Below, piece by piece: positions 1-6,907 of a DNA stretch of 11,291 nucleotides (position 1 is its first letter; every line of letters begins with the position of its first letter). The stretch spans positions 1 to 11,291 of the forward strand of contig JAZSEP010000110.1 in the NCBI GenBank assembly GCA_045531755.1, in the 5' to 3' direction. The position numbers and the translations under genes are program-made. Under the pieces are notes generated by a model. That model searched no databases, was not told where the DNA came from, and was given only the letters and a program-made list of their open reading frames with translations. The DNA comes from UBA11540 sp045531755. GTDB taxonomy: Bacteria; Bacillota; Clostridia; Oscillospirales; Ruminococcaceae.

Positions 1-1328
1 GTTTCACCTGTGAGTGTTTCAACAGCTGTTCTGAGAGCTGCCTCCATAACGCCGCCTGTTACACCGAAGATAACGCCTGCACCTGTGTACTCGCCGAGAG
101 GAGAGTCAGCCTTCTCATCGGGAAGCTTTGTGAACTGAATACCAGCCTGCTTGATGAGTCTTGCAAGCTCTCTTGTTGTGATTACTACGTCAACGTCCGG
201 AATACCGTTTCCTGCTGCGGACTGGTCGTCACGCTCTGCCTCGAACTTCTTAGCAGTACAGGGCATTACGCTGACCATAACGATATCCTTGGGGTCGATA
301 TTGTTCTTCTTAGCGTAGTAGGTCTTGATTGTAGCACCAAACATCTGTTGGGGAGACTTACAAGAAGAGAGGTTGGGGATAAATTCGGGGAACTTATCCT
401 CGCAGAACTTAATCCATCCGGGAGAACAGGATGTGATGAGAGGAAGCACTCCACCGTTCTGTACTCTGTCGATAAACTCGTGTGCCTCTTCCATAATGGT
501 GAGGTCAGCAGAGAAGTTGGTATCAAATACCTTATCAAAGCCGAGTCTTCTGAGAGCAGCAACCATCTTGCCTTCTACGTTTGTACCGATTTCCATACCG
601 AACTCTTCGCCGAGAGCAGCTCTTACTGCAGGAGCAGTCTGAACTACTACGTGCTTTGTGGGATCGCTGAGTGCAGCGAGTACCTTATCGGTATCATCTT
701 TCTCAGAAAGTGCGCCTGTGGGACAAGCAACGATACACTGACCGCAGGATACGCAAGAGGTATCAGCGAGGTCTGCGTCAAACGCACAAGCGATGTGAGT
801 ATTAAATCCTCTGTCGTTTGCACCGATTACGTTTACAGACTGGTTGTGGTTACAAACAGCTACGCAACGGCGGCAAAGGATACATTTATTGTTGTTTCTG
901 ATCATATGACGAGCAGAGGTGTCAATCTCAACCTGAGGATTATCACCGTCATAATAGTGCTCGTCTTCAATTCCATACTCTGTGCAGAGGCTCTGGAACT
1001 CACAGTTGCCGCTTCTTACACAAGAGAGGCAGTTCTTCTGGTGAGTAGAAAGCATAAGCTGAAGAGTTTTCTTTCTGGACTCGATGACCTTGGGTGTGTT
1101 TGTGAATATCTCCATACCGTCTGTTACGGGATATACGCACGCTGCAGCCATTCCTCTTGCGCCCTTAACTTCAACAAGGCACATACGGCAGGCGCCGATA
1201 GCGTTAATCTCTTTCATATAGCAGAGAGTAGGAATTCTTATTCCGGCAATGTTTGCGGCTTCAAGGATAGTCGAACCCTTCGGAACCGAGTATTCCATGC
1301 CGTTGATTTTTACGTTAACAAAATCCAT
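1..1328 (-). CDS. hndD: NAD(P)-linked [FeFe] hydrogenase catalytic subunit (HndD/HydA type), 3' end cut by window edge
   Basis: This is the H2-activating subunit of a soluble multimeric [FeFe] hydrogenase. The first 442 codons are visible. Cysteine spacing matches the CpI-type layout: a 2Fe-2S domain (C36, C47, C50, C64), a His-Cys 4Fe-4S site (H96, C100, C103, C109), two 4Fe-4S clusters (C149/C152/C155/C159 and C192/C195/C198/C202), then the start of the H-cluster domain. Motif L1 reads TSCSPGW (C301, S302) and L2 reads MPCTAKKFE (C357). Motif L3 and the C-terminus lie off the left edge. The start at 1328 has AAGGAG nine bases upstream, 26 bases after the hndC stop. In the known family the subunit passes electrons through its clusters to the flavin subunit. 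The odd point is Ser302: in CpI numbering (offset of two) this is C300, an H-cluster ligand. Published family signatures, as I recall them, permit Ser here, so it may be a subfamily trait. Confidence 0.96.
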   Translation of the reverse strand, partial: MDFVNVKINGMEYSVPKGSTILEAANIAGIRIPTLCYMKEINAIGACRMCLVEVKGARGMAAACVYPVTDGMEIFTNTPKVIESRKKTLQLMLSTHQKNCLSCVRSGNCEFQSLCTEYGIEDEHYYDGDNPQVEIDTSARHMIRNNNKCILCRRCVAVCNHNQSVNVIGANDRGFNTHIACAFDADLADTSCVSCGQCIVACPTGALSEKDDTDKVLAALSDPTKHVVVQTAPAVRAALGEEFGMEIGTNVEGKMVAALRRLGFDKVFDTNFSADLTIMEEAHEFIDRVQNGGVLPLITSCSPGWIKFCEDKFPEFIPNLSSCKSPQQMFGATIKTYYAKKNNIDPKDIVMVSVMPCTAKKFEAERDDQSAAGNGIPDVDVVITTRELARLIKQAGIQFTKLPDEKADSPLGEYTGAGVIFGVTGGVMEAALRTAVETLTGE

Positions 1329-1354
1329 TTCGCATTACTCCTTTTCGATTATCC

Positions 1355-3148
1355 TTACTGTTTGGAAATAGCACCAAACTTACATTTCTCCATACAAGCT
1401 CCGCACTTCACGCACTTAGAAGAGTCGATGACGTGGGGATTCTTGACTGTTCCTGTGATAGCGCCTGCAGGACAAGCTCTTGCACAGAGAGTACAACCCT
1501 TACATTTATCAGGATCGATTACGAAGCTGAGAAGTGACTTACATACGCCTGCGGGGCACTTCTTGTCAACAATGTGTGCAACGTACTCGTCGCGGAAGAA
1601 CTTGAGGGTGGAGAGAACGGGGTTAGGTGCAGTCTGTCCAAGACCGCAAAGGGAGTTTGCTTTGATGTAGTGGCAGAGCTCTTCCATCTTGTCGAGGTCT
1701 TCGAGTGTTCCGTTACCCTCGGTAATCTTTTCGAGCATCTCGTAAAGACGCTTTGTACCTACACGGCAGGGTGTACACTTACCGCAAGACTCCTCAACTG
1801 TGAACTCGAGGAAGAATTTAGCGATATCAACCATACAGGTTGTTTCGTCCATAACGATAAGTCCGCCGGAGCCCATCATAGAGCCGATAGCAAGAAGGTT
1901 ATCGTAGTCGATTTCAATATCAAAATGCTCTGCAGGGATACATCCGCCGGAAGGTCCGCCTGTCTGTGCAGCCTTGAACTTCTTACCGCCGGGGATGCCG
2001 CCGCCGATTTCTTCAACGATCTCGCGGAGGGTTGTTCCCATGGGAACCTCAACAAGACCTGTGTTCTTAATCTTTCCGCCGAGAGCAAATACCTTTGTAC
2101 CGGAGGATTTCTCGGTACCCATTGTCTTGAACCAATCAGCACCTTTGAGGATGATTCTCGGAACGTTAGCGTATGTTTCAACGTTGTTGAGAACTGTGGG
2201 CTTTCCGTAGAGACCCTTAACTGCAGGGAACGGAGGACGGGGACGGGGCTCGCCGCGCTTACCCTCGATAGAGGTCATAAGAGCTGTTTCCTCACCGCAA
2301 ACGAATGCGCCTGCACCGAGGCGGATATCCATATCGAAGCAGAAGTCTGTTCCGAAGATGTTCTTGCCGAGGAGTCCGTACTCTCTTGCCTGCTCGATAG
2401 CGATTCTGAGACGCTGAACGGCGATAGGATACTCCGCACGGATATATACGTAACCCTGTGTAGCACCGATAGCATAGCCTGCGATTGCCATAGCCTCGAT
2501 AAGAGCATGGGGGTCACCCTCAAGGATAGAACGGTCCATGAATGCGCCCGGGTCACCCTCGTCGGCGTTACAGCAGACGTATTTCTGGTCTGCGTCGGGA
2601 ACGAGAACTCTTGCGAGCTCCCATTTCTTACCTGTGGGAAAGCCTGCACCACCGCGTCCGCGGAGACCGGAATCAAGGATTACCTTGATAACGTCCTCAG
2701 GGGTCATTTCGGTAAGAACCTTACCGAGTGCCTGATAGCCGTCTTCACCTATGTATTCTTCGATGTTCTCGGGGTCGATGACACCGCAGTTACGAAGAGC
2801 AACTCTCTGCTGCTTTTTATAGAATGCAGTTTCGTTAAGAGATTTGATGGTATCCTCTGCAACGGTTTCGTTGTAAAGATATTTCTTTACGGGACGGCCC
2901 TTGAGAAGATGTTCGGAAACGATTTCCGGAATTTTATCAGCGTTTACTTCGCTGTAGAAAGAGCCCTCGGGATATACAACCATTATGGGTCCGAGTGCGC
3001 ACAGACCGAAGCATCCGGTTTTAACAACCTTTACTTCTTCGGAAAGTCCTGCTTTTTCAAGCTCTTTTTCAAGTACGTTTGCGACCTGTTCCGAACCGGA
3101 AGATGTACAGCCGGTACCGCCACAAATCAAAACATGAGAACGATACAT
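1355..3148 (-). CDS. hndC: Hydrogenase flavoprotein subunit, NuoF-like (HndC/HydB)
   Basis: This is the NAD(H)- and FMN-binding electron-transfer subunit of the hydrogenase complex; in bifurcating HydABC enzymes it is the likely bifurcation site. At 597 residues it is full length. In order, it has a thioredoxin-like 2Fe-2S domain (C9, C14, C46, C50), the NuoF FMN/NADH core with glycine-rich GRGGAGFPTG (164-173), NADEGDPGAF (194-203) and CGEETAL (284-290), an SLBB-type segment, and the NuoF 4Fe-4S site (C455, C458, C461, C501). A C-terminal two-cluster ferredoxin domain follows (C549/C552/C555/C559 and C579/C582/C585/C589). H525, C531 and C536 form an extra conserved-looking patch that could hold a metal (inference). 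The ATG at 3148 follows AAGGAGG, 18 bases after the hndB stop. Confidence 0.97.
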   Translation of the reverse strand: MYRSHVLICGGTGCTSSGSEQVANVLEKELEKAGLSEEVKVVKTGCFGLCALGPIMVVYPEGSFYSEVNADKIPEIVSEHLLKGRPVKKYLYNETVAEDTIKSLNETAFYKKQQRVALRNCGVIDPENIEEYIGEDGYQALGKVLTEMTPEDVIKVILDSGLRGRGGAGFPTGKKWELARVLVPDADQKYVCCNADEGDPGAFMDRSILEGDPHALIEAMAIAGYAIGATQGYVYIRAEYPIAVQRLRIAIEQAREYGLLGKNIFGTDFCFDMDIRLGAGAFVCGEETALMTSIEGKRGEPRPRPPFPAVKGLYGKPTVLNNVETYANVPRIILKGADWFKTMGTEKSSGTKVFALGGKIKNTGLVEVPMGTTLREIVEEIGGGIPGGKKFKAAQTGGPSGGCIPAEHFDIEIDYDNLLAIGSMMGSGGLIVMDETTCMVDIAKFFLEFTVEESCGKCTPCRVGTKRLYEMLEKITEGNGTLEDLDKMEELCHYIKANSLCGLGQTAPNPVLSTLKFFRDEYVAHIVDKKCPAGVCKSLLSFVIDPDKCKGCTLCARACPAGAITGTVKNPHVIDSSKCVKCGACMEKCKFGAISKQ

Positions 3149-3166
3149 TTATGTTTCCTCCTTATT

Positions 3167-3535
3167 TTATGAACGGTTACCGATTACATAGTCTGTTACA
3201 ACGTTGCCGTTTACTATGTGGTTGGCTACAACGTTTGCTACCTTTTCGGGACTCATCTTTACGTATGTAACCTTTTCCTGTCCGGGTACGAACACCTCAA
3301 CAACGGGCTCGTACTGGCAGATGCCGATACAGCCTGTCTGTGTTACGGTTACGTTTGTAAGTCCGCGCTTTGCGATTTCTTCTGTGAAAGCTGCGAGAAC
3401 GGGACGTGCGCCTGCTGCGATACCGCAGGTTGCCATTCCTACAACTACCTTGATGTTGCCCTCGTGGTCAGCACGGGTTGCTACGGAACCCTTTACTTTA
3501 TCACGAATTGCCTGTAATTCAGCAAGAGTTTTCAT
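3167..3535 (-). CDS. hndB: HndB-like thioredoxin-fold (2Fe-2S) hydrogenase subunit
   Basis: This 122-residue protein matches the HndB type of small subunit found between the NuoE-like and NuoF-like genes of Hnd hydrogenases, as in Desulfovibrio HndABCD. It resembles the N-terminal 2Fe-2S domain of the NuoF-like subunit, with ATCGIAAGARPV (about 35-46) and TQTGCIGICQYEP (about 65-77). Only three cysteines are present (C37, C69, C73); a standard 2Fe-2S thioredoxin-like site uses four, and the residue five after C37 is Gly. Either a fourth, non-Cys ligand completes the cluster or no cluster is bound; the TCGIAAGAR form may be typical of the family. Its role is probably electron transfer or assembly in the complex. 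The start at 3535 has AAGGAG overlapping the upstream stop codon, which suggests coupling with the ATPase gene. Confidence 0.9.
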   Translation of the reverse strand: MKTLAELQAIRDKVKGSVATRADHEGNIKVVVGMATCGIAAGARPVLAAFTEEIAKRGLTNVTVTQTGCIGICQYEPVVEVFVPGQEKVTYVKMSPEKVANVVANHIVNGNVVTDYVIGNRS

Positions 3536-3549
3536 ACTGTGACTCTCCT

Positions 3550-4092
3550 TTATATTGTTTCTATTATTTCCGCTGTGTTTTCCTTCAGGAAATCGGCTAT
3601 AAACACCGTAACCTCCGGTGTGTTGAGCGGTACACCTGAAAGAATCTCTCTGAGCTGACGGGTATCAAGCTCAAACTCCTTGGAGTTTACTGCCCGTCTA
3701 TACCTGAAATCTATATCGGGATTGAGCTGTATAAGCGAAGATATCGTCGCGTTGATGTCGCCGAGCGGCATACAGTCAACGTTTGAGGTGTCAAACGTCG
3801 CCTTGACGGTTGTGCCCTCTCCTATCTTCGATTTTATCTCGAACTCTCCCCCGCTCATCTCGGCAGCCATCTTGAAAAGCGGTACGCCAAGACCTACGCT
3901 TCGGGTTTTTCGCGTGGTGTAGAACGGATCGATAACGCTTTTGACCTGTTCGTCTGTCATTCCGCAGCCGTTGTCCTCGATGATGACCGTCATTTTTTTA
4001 TCAACGGTCACAACCTCAATGTTGACAAGCGAAGCCTTTGCAGAAATTGAATTTTGCGCCACGTCGAGTATATTCAGAGATATTTCCTGCAT
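3550..4092 (-). CDS. Orphan GHKL (HATPase_c) ATP-binding protein inside the hydrogenase operon
   Basis: This 180-residue protein has the ATP-binding half of a histidine kinase without a dimerisation/phosphoacceptor domain. The N-box lies near LDVAQNSISA (9-18, N14), the G1 box is DNGCGM (40-45), the F-box is PFYTTR (56-61), G2 is GLGVPLF (67-73) and a GEGTTV stretch sits at 91-96. Residues 100-180 are an extra segment with no recognised domain. There is no transmembrane or sensor region. The start lies three bases after the hndA stop with no clear Shine-Dalgarno, so translation is probably coupled to hndA. As far as I recall, similar ATPase genes occur in hydrogenase operons of other Clostridia and Thermotogae. 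The function is not established; a regulatory kinase, an anti-sigma-like switch or an assembly ATPase would all fit (inference). Confidence 0.88.
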   Translation of the reverse strand: MQEISLNILDVAQNSISAKASLVNIEVVTVDKKMTVIIEDNGCGMTDEQVKSVIDPFYTTRKTRSVGLGVPLFKMAAEMSGGEFEIKSKIGEGTTVKATFDTSNVDCMPLGDINATISSLIQLNPDIDFRYRRAVNSKEFELDTRQLREILSGVPLNTPEVTVFIADFLKENTAEIIETI

Positions 4093-4095
4093 AGC

Positions 4096-4596
4096 TTATT
4101 TATCTGCGTACTTTGCAAGAATGTCGTCAACGTCATCAACGGTGAGTTTGCCGTATACGTCGTCGTTTATGGTAAGTACCGGAGCAAGTCCGCAAGCACC
4201 TATGCAACGGCAAGCCTCGAGAGAGAACTTTCCGTCAGCTGTGCATTCGCCGCCCTTGATACCGAGCTTTTCGCCGAGTTTGTTGTAGATGTCGCCCGAG
4301 CCCTTAACATAGCAAGCTGTTCCCAAGCATACGGAAATCTTGTATTTTCCTTTAGGGTTGAGGGAGAACTGTGAATAGAACGTTGATACCTGATATACCT
4401 CTTCAAGAGAAACGTCAAGACCGTCTGCTATGATCTTCTGTACCTCTTCCGGAAGATATCCGTAGATCTCCTGTGCGCCGTGGAGAACGGGCATAAGTGC
4501 ACCCTTATCGTCTTTGTTCTTCTCGATAAGAGCTCTCAACTTTGCTTCCTGCTCAGCTGTGCCGCTGAAAGGAACGCTGCATACCTTTTTTGCCAT
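4096..4596 (-). CDS. hndA: NuoE-like 2Fe-2S hydrogenase subunit (HndA/HydC)
   Basis: This is the 24-kDa-type (NuoE) electron-transfer subunit and the first gene of the hydrogenase operon. At 166 residues it has the usual family length. It has the helical NuoE N-terminus with LHGAQEIYGYLP (38-49) and VYQVSTFYSQF (67-77), then a thioredoxin-fold 2Fe-2S domain with ligands C90, C95, C131 and C135 in the C-x4-C and C-x3-C pattern. In HydABC-type enzymes it pairs with the NuoF-like subunit near the flavin. The start at 4596 has a perfect AAGGAGG (4606-4612) nine bases upstream. Its promoter is in the divergent region to the right, and it leads four more genes on this strand. Confidence 0.97.
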   Translation of the reverse strand: MAKKVCSVPFSGTAEQEAKLRALIEKNKDDKGALMPVLHGAQEIYGYLPEEVQKIIADGLDVSLEEVYQVSTFYSQFSLNPKGKYKISVCLGTACYVKGSGDIYNKLGEKLGIKGGECTADGKFSLEACRCIGACGLAPVLTINDDVYGKLTVDDVDDILAKYADK

Positions 4597-4645
4597 TTGT
4601 TAAAACCTCCTTGGGTATTGTTTTTGCGCATAACTATATAGCTTA

Positions 4646-4674
4646 ATTATATCATAAGGGCTTTGTAAAATCCA
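4646..4674 (-). promoter_or_regulatory. Predicted promoter of the hnd operon (extended -10)
   Basis: On the minus strand, TATAAT (4651-4646) is preceded by TGA, making an extended -10 (TGATATAAT). A poor -35, TGGATT (4674-4669), sits 17 bases upstream. Transcription would begin near 4640, giving a leader of about 44 bases before hndA. The weak -35 with a strong extended -10 is compatible with activator dependence (inference). An 8-bp palindrome CTATATAG (4634-4641) lies at the expected start point. Confidence 0.6.
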
Positions 4675-4699
4675 GTTATATTTTTATATTATTTTGTAT

Positions 4700-4717
4700 A
4701 AATACTGAGGTGTATTT
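4700..4717. promoter_or_regulatory. Short dyad AAATAC-N6-GTATTT between the divergent promoters
   Basis: A perfect 6-bp inverted repeat (4700-4705 and 4712-4717) with a 6-base spacer lies about 26 bp upstream of the hnd -35 hexamer. It is a plausible operator for a dimeric regulator, but the surrounding DNA is AT-rich and a chance dyad of this size is quite possible. Confidence 0.3.
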
Positions 4718-4766
4718 TTGTATATTATGCCAGTATCACAACCGAGCGTTCGTTTCCGAAAAAACT

Positions 4767-4784
4767 TTTAGATATTTTTCACAA
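4767..4784. promoter_or_regulatory. Rex-like imperfect operator upstream of the sensory-module promoter
   Basis: The 18-base stretch reads TTTAGATATTTTTCACAA. Against the Rex pattern TTGTGA-N6-TCACAA the right half matches 6/6 and the left half 4/6. It ends seven bases before the -35 of the plus-strand promoter. Rex is an NADH-responsive repressor known to control fermentative and hydrogenase genes in Firmicutes, so the location makes sense, but the left half is weak. Confidence 0.3.
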
Positions 4785-4791
4785 CTCGCAC

Positions 4792-4820
4792 TTGTCACAG
4801 CAGAGTATAGATGATATAAT
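4792..4820 (+). promoter_or_regulatory. Predicted sigma-A promoter of the sensory module
   Basis: TTGTCA (4792-4797), a 17-base spacer and a perfect TATAAT (4815-4820) form a near-consensus housekeeping promoter. The start would be near 4827, about 33 bases before the first ATG at 4860, which is preceded by GGAG at 4849-4852. This promoter should be active without an activator, in contrast to the weak -35 facing hndA. Confidence 0.75.
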
Positions 4821-4859
4821 TTATATATACCTTCACATTTTTTAGATTGGAGTTTTGTT

Positions 4860-5216
4860 ATGACAGTTCGCGACATAAAAAATATTTTGAACGCCGAGGT
4901 TCTTTTCGGTGAGGAGCTTATGGGTCGTGAGGTTCACACCGCCTGCGGAAGCGATATGATGAGTGACGTTCTGGCTTTTGTTAAGGACCAATCCGTGCTT
5001 CTCACGGGTCTTGTCAACGCGCAGGTTGTCCGCACTGCAGAGATGATGGATATGGTTTGCATCGTTTTCGTCCGCGGAAAGACTCCCGACGAAACCATCA
5101 TCAAGCTCGCATCCGACAAGGGAATTGCCGTTATGAAATCCGACCTCAGAATGTTTACAGCCTGCGGTCTTCTCTACACTAACGGGTTGAAGGGTGGCTG
5201 TGAGAAAGATGCCTGA
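4860..5216 (+). CDS. DRTGG-domain protein, first gene of the sensory module
   Basis: This 118-residue soluble protein looks like a stand-alone DRTGG domain. The fold signature is the stretch around LLTGLVNAQVVRTAEMMD (47-64), followed by a hydrophobic strand (CIVFVRG, 67-73) and a second half ending near KSDLRMFTACG (93-103). DRTGG domains accompany CBS, kinase and phosphotransacetylase-type proteins and may bind a small ligand or partner; their biochemistry is poorly known. Cys29, Cys67, Cys102 and Cys114 are scattered, with no cluster motif. The ATG at 4860 has GGAG seven bases upstream. The stop overlaps the next gene by eight bases. A second, diverged copy lies at 6908-7234, so the two flank the hydrogenase-like sensor. 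Confidence 0.85.
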   Translation: MTVRDIKNILNAEVLFGEELMGREVHTACGSDMMSDVLAFVKDQSVLLTGLVNAQVVRTAEMMDMVCIVFVRGKTPDETIIKLASDKGIAVMKSDLRMFTACGLLYTNGLKGGCEKDA

Positions 5217-5634
5217 CATCCTCAGTCTGCACTATGAAATTCCCGATGATGACTTCACCCGTGCAGGCGAAGCGTCGGGAAGCGTGAAGAAAAAACTCAA
5301 AAAGCTGGGGCTTAATCCCGAAGCCATCCGCAAGGTTGCCATTGCTATGTACGAGGGTGAGATTAACATGGTCATCCACGCAAACGGCGGAGTTATTGAC
5401 GTTGCCGTTCTCCCCGACAAGATAGTTATGGTTCTGAAAGACAAGGGACCCGGCATTCCTGACATTGAGCAGGCTATGCAGGAGGGCTTTTCCACCGCCG
5501 GTGAAAACGTGAGAAATCTCGGTTTCGGCGCAGGAATGGGACTGCCTAATATGAAAAAATATTCCGATAAAATGAAGATAGATACGGTCATCGGCGAGGG
5601 CACTACCGTTACCATGGAAGTTAATCTCGTCTGA
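5209..5634 (+). CDS. RsbT/RsbW-like GHKL ATP-binding protein
   Basis: This 141-residue protein is a single HATPase domain of the anti-sigma/serine-kinase type (RsbT, RsbW, SpoIIAB). The N-box reads AMYEGEINMVIHA (46-58), with E49, N53 and H57 in the ExxxNxxxHA spacing. The G1 motif is DKGPGIPDIEQAM (78-90), the lid segment runs through GFSTA (93-97) to GAGMGLPNMKKYSD (107-120), and the last motif is IGEGTTV (128-134). The spacing is closest to RsbT. Such proteins phosphorylate Ser/Thr on small partner proteins or bind sigma factors. I chose the ATG at 5209 because AAGGGTGG (5190-5197) sits 11 bases upstream; GTG codons at 5194 and 5200 are alternatives. It lies directly before the hydrogenase-like sensor gene. 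No anti-anti-sigma (STAS) partner or sigma factor is in the window, so its target is unknown. Confidence 0.85.
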   Translation: MPDILSLHYEIPDDDFTRAGEASGSVKKKLKKLGLNPEAIRKVAIAMYEGEINMVIHANGGVIDVAVLPDKIVMVLKDKGPGIPDIEQAMQEGFSTAGENVRNLGFGAGMGLPNMKKYSDKMKIDTVIGEGTTVTMEVNLV

Positions 5635-5656
5635 CCGTTTGAAAGGCGGTATATGA

Positions 5657-6904
5657 ATGGAAATTCATTCCGTAAAACTTAACAAGGACATCTGCAAGGG
5701 CTGCACCAACTGTCTGAAGCGTTGTCCTACCGAGGCCATCCGCGTTCACGATGGCAGAGCGCACATACTTGCAGAAAGGTGCATTGACTGCGGTGAATGT
5801 ATCCGTGTCTGCCCATATCGTGCAAAGGAAGCGGTGACCGACAGCCTTTCGTGCATCAACGACTTTGAATATAAAATTGCTTTACCTGCGCCTGCGCTCT
5901 ATGCGCAGTTCAACAATCTCGAGAGCCCTGAAATCGTTTTGGGCGCTTTGAAGCTTATGGGCTTTGACGACGTTTTTGAGGTTTCTGCGGCGGCGGAGAT
6001 TGTGAGCGAGGCTACGAGAATTCTGCTTGAAAGCGAAACCCTGACAAAGCCCGTTATCAGCTCGGCTTGTCCTGCTGTCACAAGGCTTATCCGTGTTCGT
6101 TTCCCCGAGCTTATTGAAAATCTTTTGCCGCTCAACGCTCCCGTCGAGGTAGCGGCGCGTATGGCAAAGGACAGAGCTGTTGAAGAAACGGGACTTCCGC
6201 GAGAGAGCATCAAAACGGTGTTCATCTCCCCCTGTCCCGCAAAGGTTACTGCTGCAAAATTCCCGCTCGGCACCGAGCAAAGCGAGATTGACGCGGTAGT
6301 GGCTATAAAAGACATATACCCGAAGCTTCTGCACTATATGAAGAAGCCCGAAGCCGACGGCGGTGACCTGAATTCCTCGGGAAGAATAGGTCTTGGTTGG
6401 GGCAGCAGCGGCGGTGAAGCGTCCGCTACGCTCAAGGACAACTATCTCGCGGCAGACGGCATCGAAAACGTCATCAGAGTGCTTGAGGACCTCGAGGACG
6501 AGAAACTGCACGGGCTTGATTTCGTTGAGCTTAATGCCTGCAACGCGGGCTGTGTCGGCGGAATACTAAACGTCGAAAACCCGTACATAGCAAAGGCTAA
6601 GCTGAAAAAAATCCGCAAATATCTGCCTGTTTCGCTCAATCACACGGACTGCGTTACCTCACAGATGAAGTGGGACAAAGAGATTGAGTATCAATCCATC
6701 CTCCAGCTCGACCCCGATTTCTCTGTAGCTATGCAGAAGATGGCTTTGAGTCAGGAAATTGAAAAAACCCTTCCCGGTCTTGACTGCGGTTCCTGCGGTT
6801 GTCCGACCTGCAAGGCTCTGGCGGAGGACGTTGTGTGCGGATTCAATTCTCTGGATTCCTGCATCATAAGGTTCAGGGAAAAATACATCAAAAACGAGGA
6901 CTGA
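5657..6904 (+). CDS. HydS-type putative sensory [FeFe]-hydrogenase homologue
   Basis: This 415-residue iron-sulfur protein resembles the non-catalytic, putatively H2-sensing [FeFe] hydrogenases (HydS; groups C/D). It has two N-terminal 4Fe-4S clusters (C13/C16/C19/C23 and C42/C45/C48/C52), then an H-cluster domain. All four expected ligands are present: C138 (SSACP), C193 (SPCPAK), C295 and C299 (ELNACNAGCVGG). A FES-type 4Fe-4S domain follows at about 377-402 (CGSCGCPTC). Unlike catalytic enzymes, the proton-relay Cys is Ala137, the Met of motif L2 is Ser191, and the L2 Glu is missing. Turnover should therefore be slow, consistent with sensing. The C-terminal PAS domain of many HydS proteins is absent, so output must go to a partner. 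The ATG at 5657 has AAAGGCGG seven bases upstream. The neighbours, an ATPase and two DRTGG proteins, are candidate partners. Confidence 0.88.
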   Translation: MEIHSVKLNKDICKGCTNCLKRCPTEAIRVHDGRAHILAERCIDCGECIRVCPYRAKEAVTDSLSCINDFEYKIALPAPALYAQFNNLESPEIVLGALKLMGFDDVFEVSAAAEIVSEATRILLESETLTKPVISSACPAVTRLIRVRFPELIENLLPLNAPVEVAARMAKDRAVEETGLPRESIKTVFISPCPAKVTAAKFPLGTEQSEIDAVVAIKDIYPKLLHYMKKPEADGGDLNSSGRIGLGWGSSGGEASATLKDNYLAADGIENVIRVLEDLEDEKLHGLDFVELNACNAGCVGGILNVENPYIAKAKLKKIRKYLPVSLNHTDCVTSQMKWDKEIEYQSILQLDPDFSVAMQKMALSQEIEKTLPGLDCGSCGCPTCKALAEDVVCGFNSLDSCIIRFREKYIKNED

Positions 6905-6907
6905 CAG

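Noticed and set aside
348..1670. Long plus-strand open frame opposite hndD and hndC (440 codons)
   Set aside because: It lies antisense to clear iron-sulfur protein genes, has no recognisable domain, and is an effect of codon bias in the real genes.
1574..3172. Long plus-strand open frame opposite hndC (532 codons)
   Set aside because: It mirrors the NuoF-like gene exactly, with Cys-rich but family-less sequence; an antisense shadow.
4596..4604. TTGTTAA-like Rex half-site before hndA
   Set aside because: The second half is absent (the ribosome binding site occupies it), so no dyad.
4749..4760. TTCG-TTTC-CGAA mini hairpin in the divergent region
   Set aside because: A 4-bp stem is within chance and has no supporting context.
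5882..6511. Minus-strand open frame opposite the HydS-type gene
   Set aside because: No start signals or domain; lies wholly within a well-supported gene.
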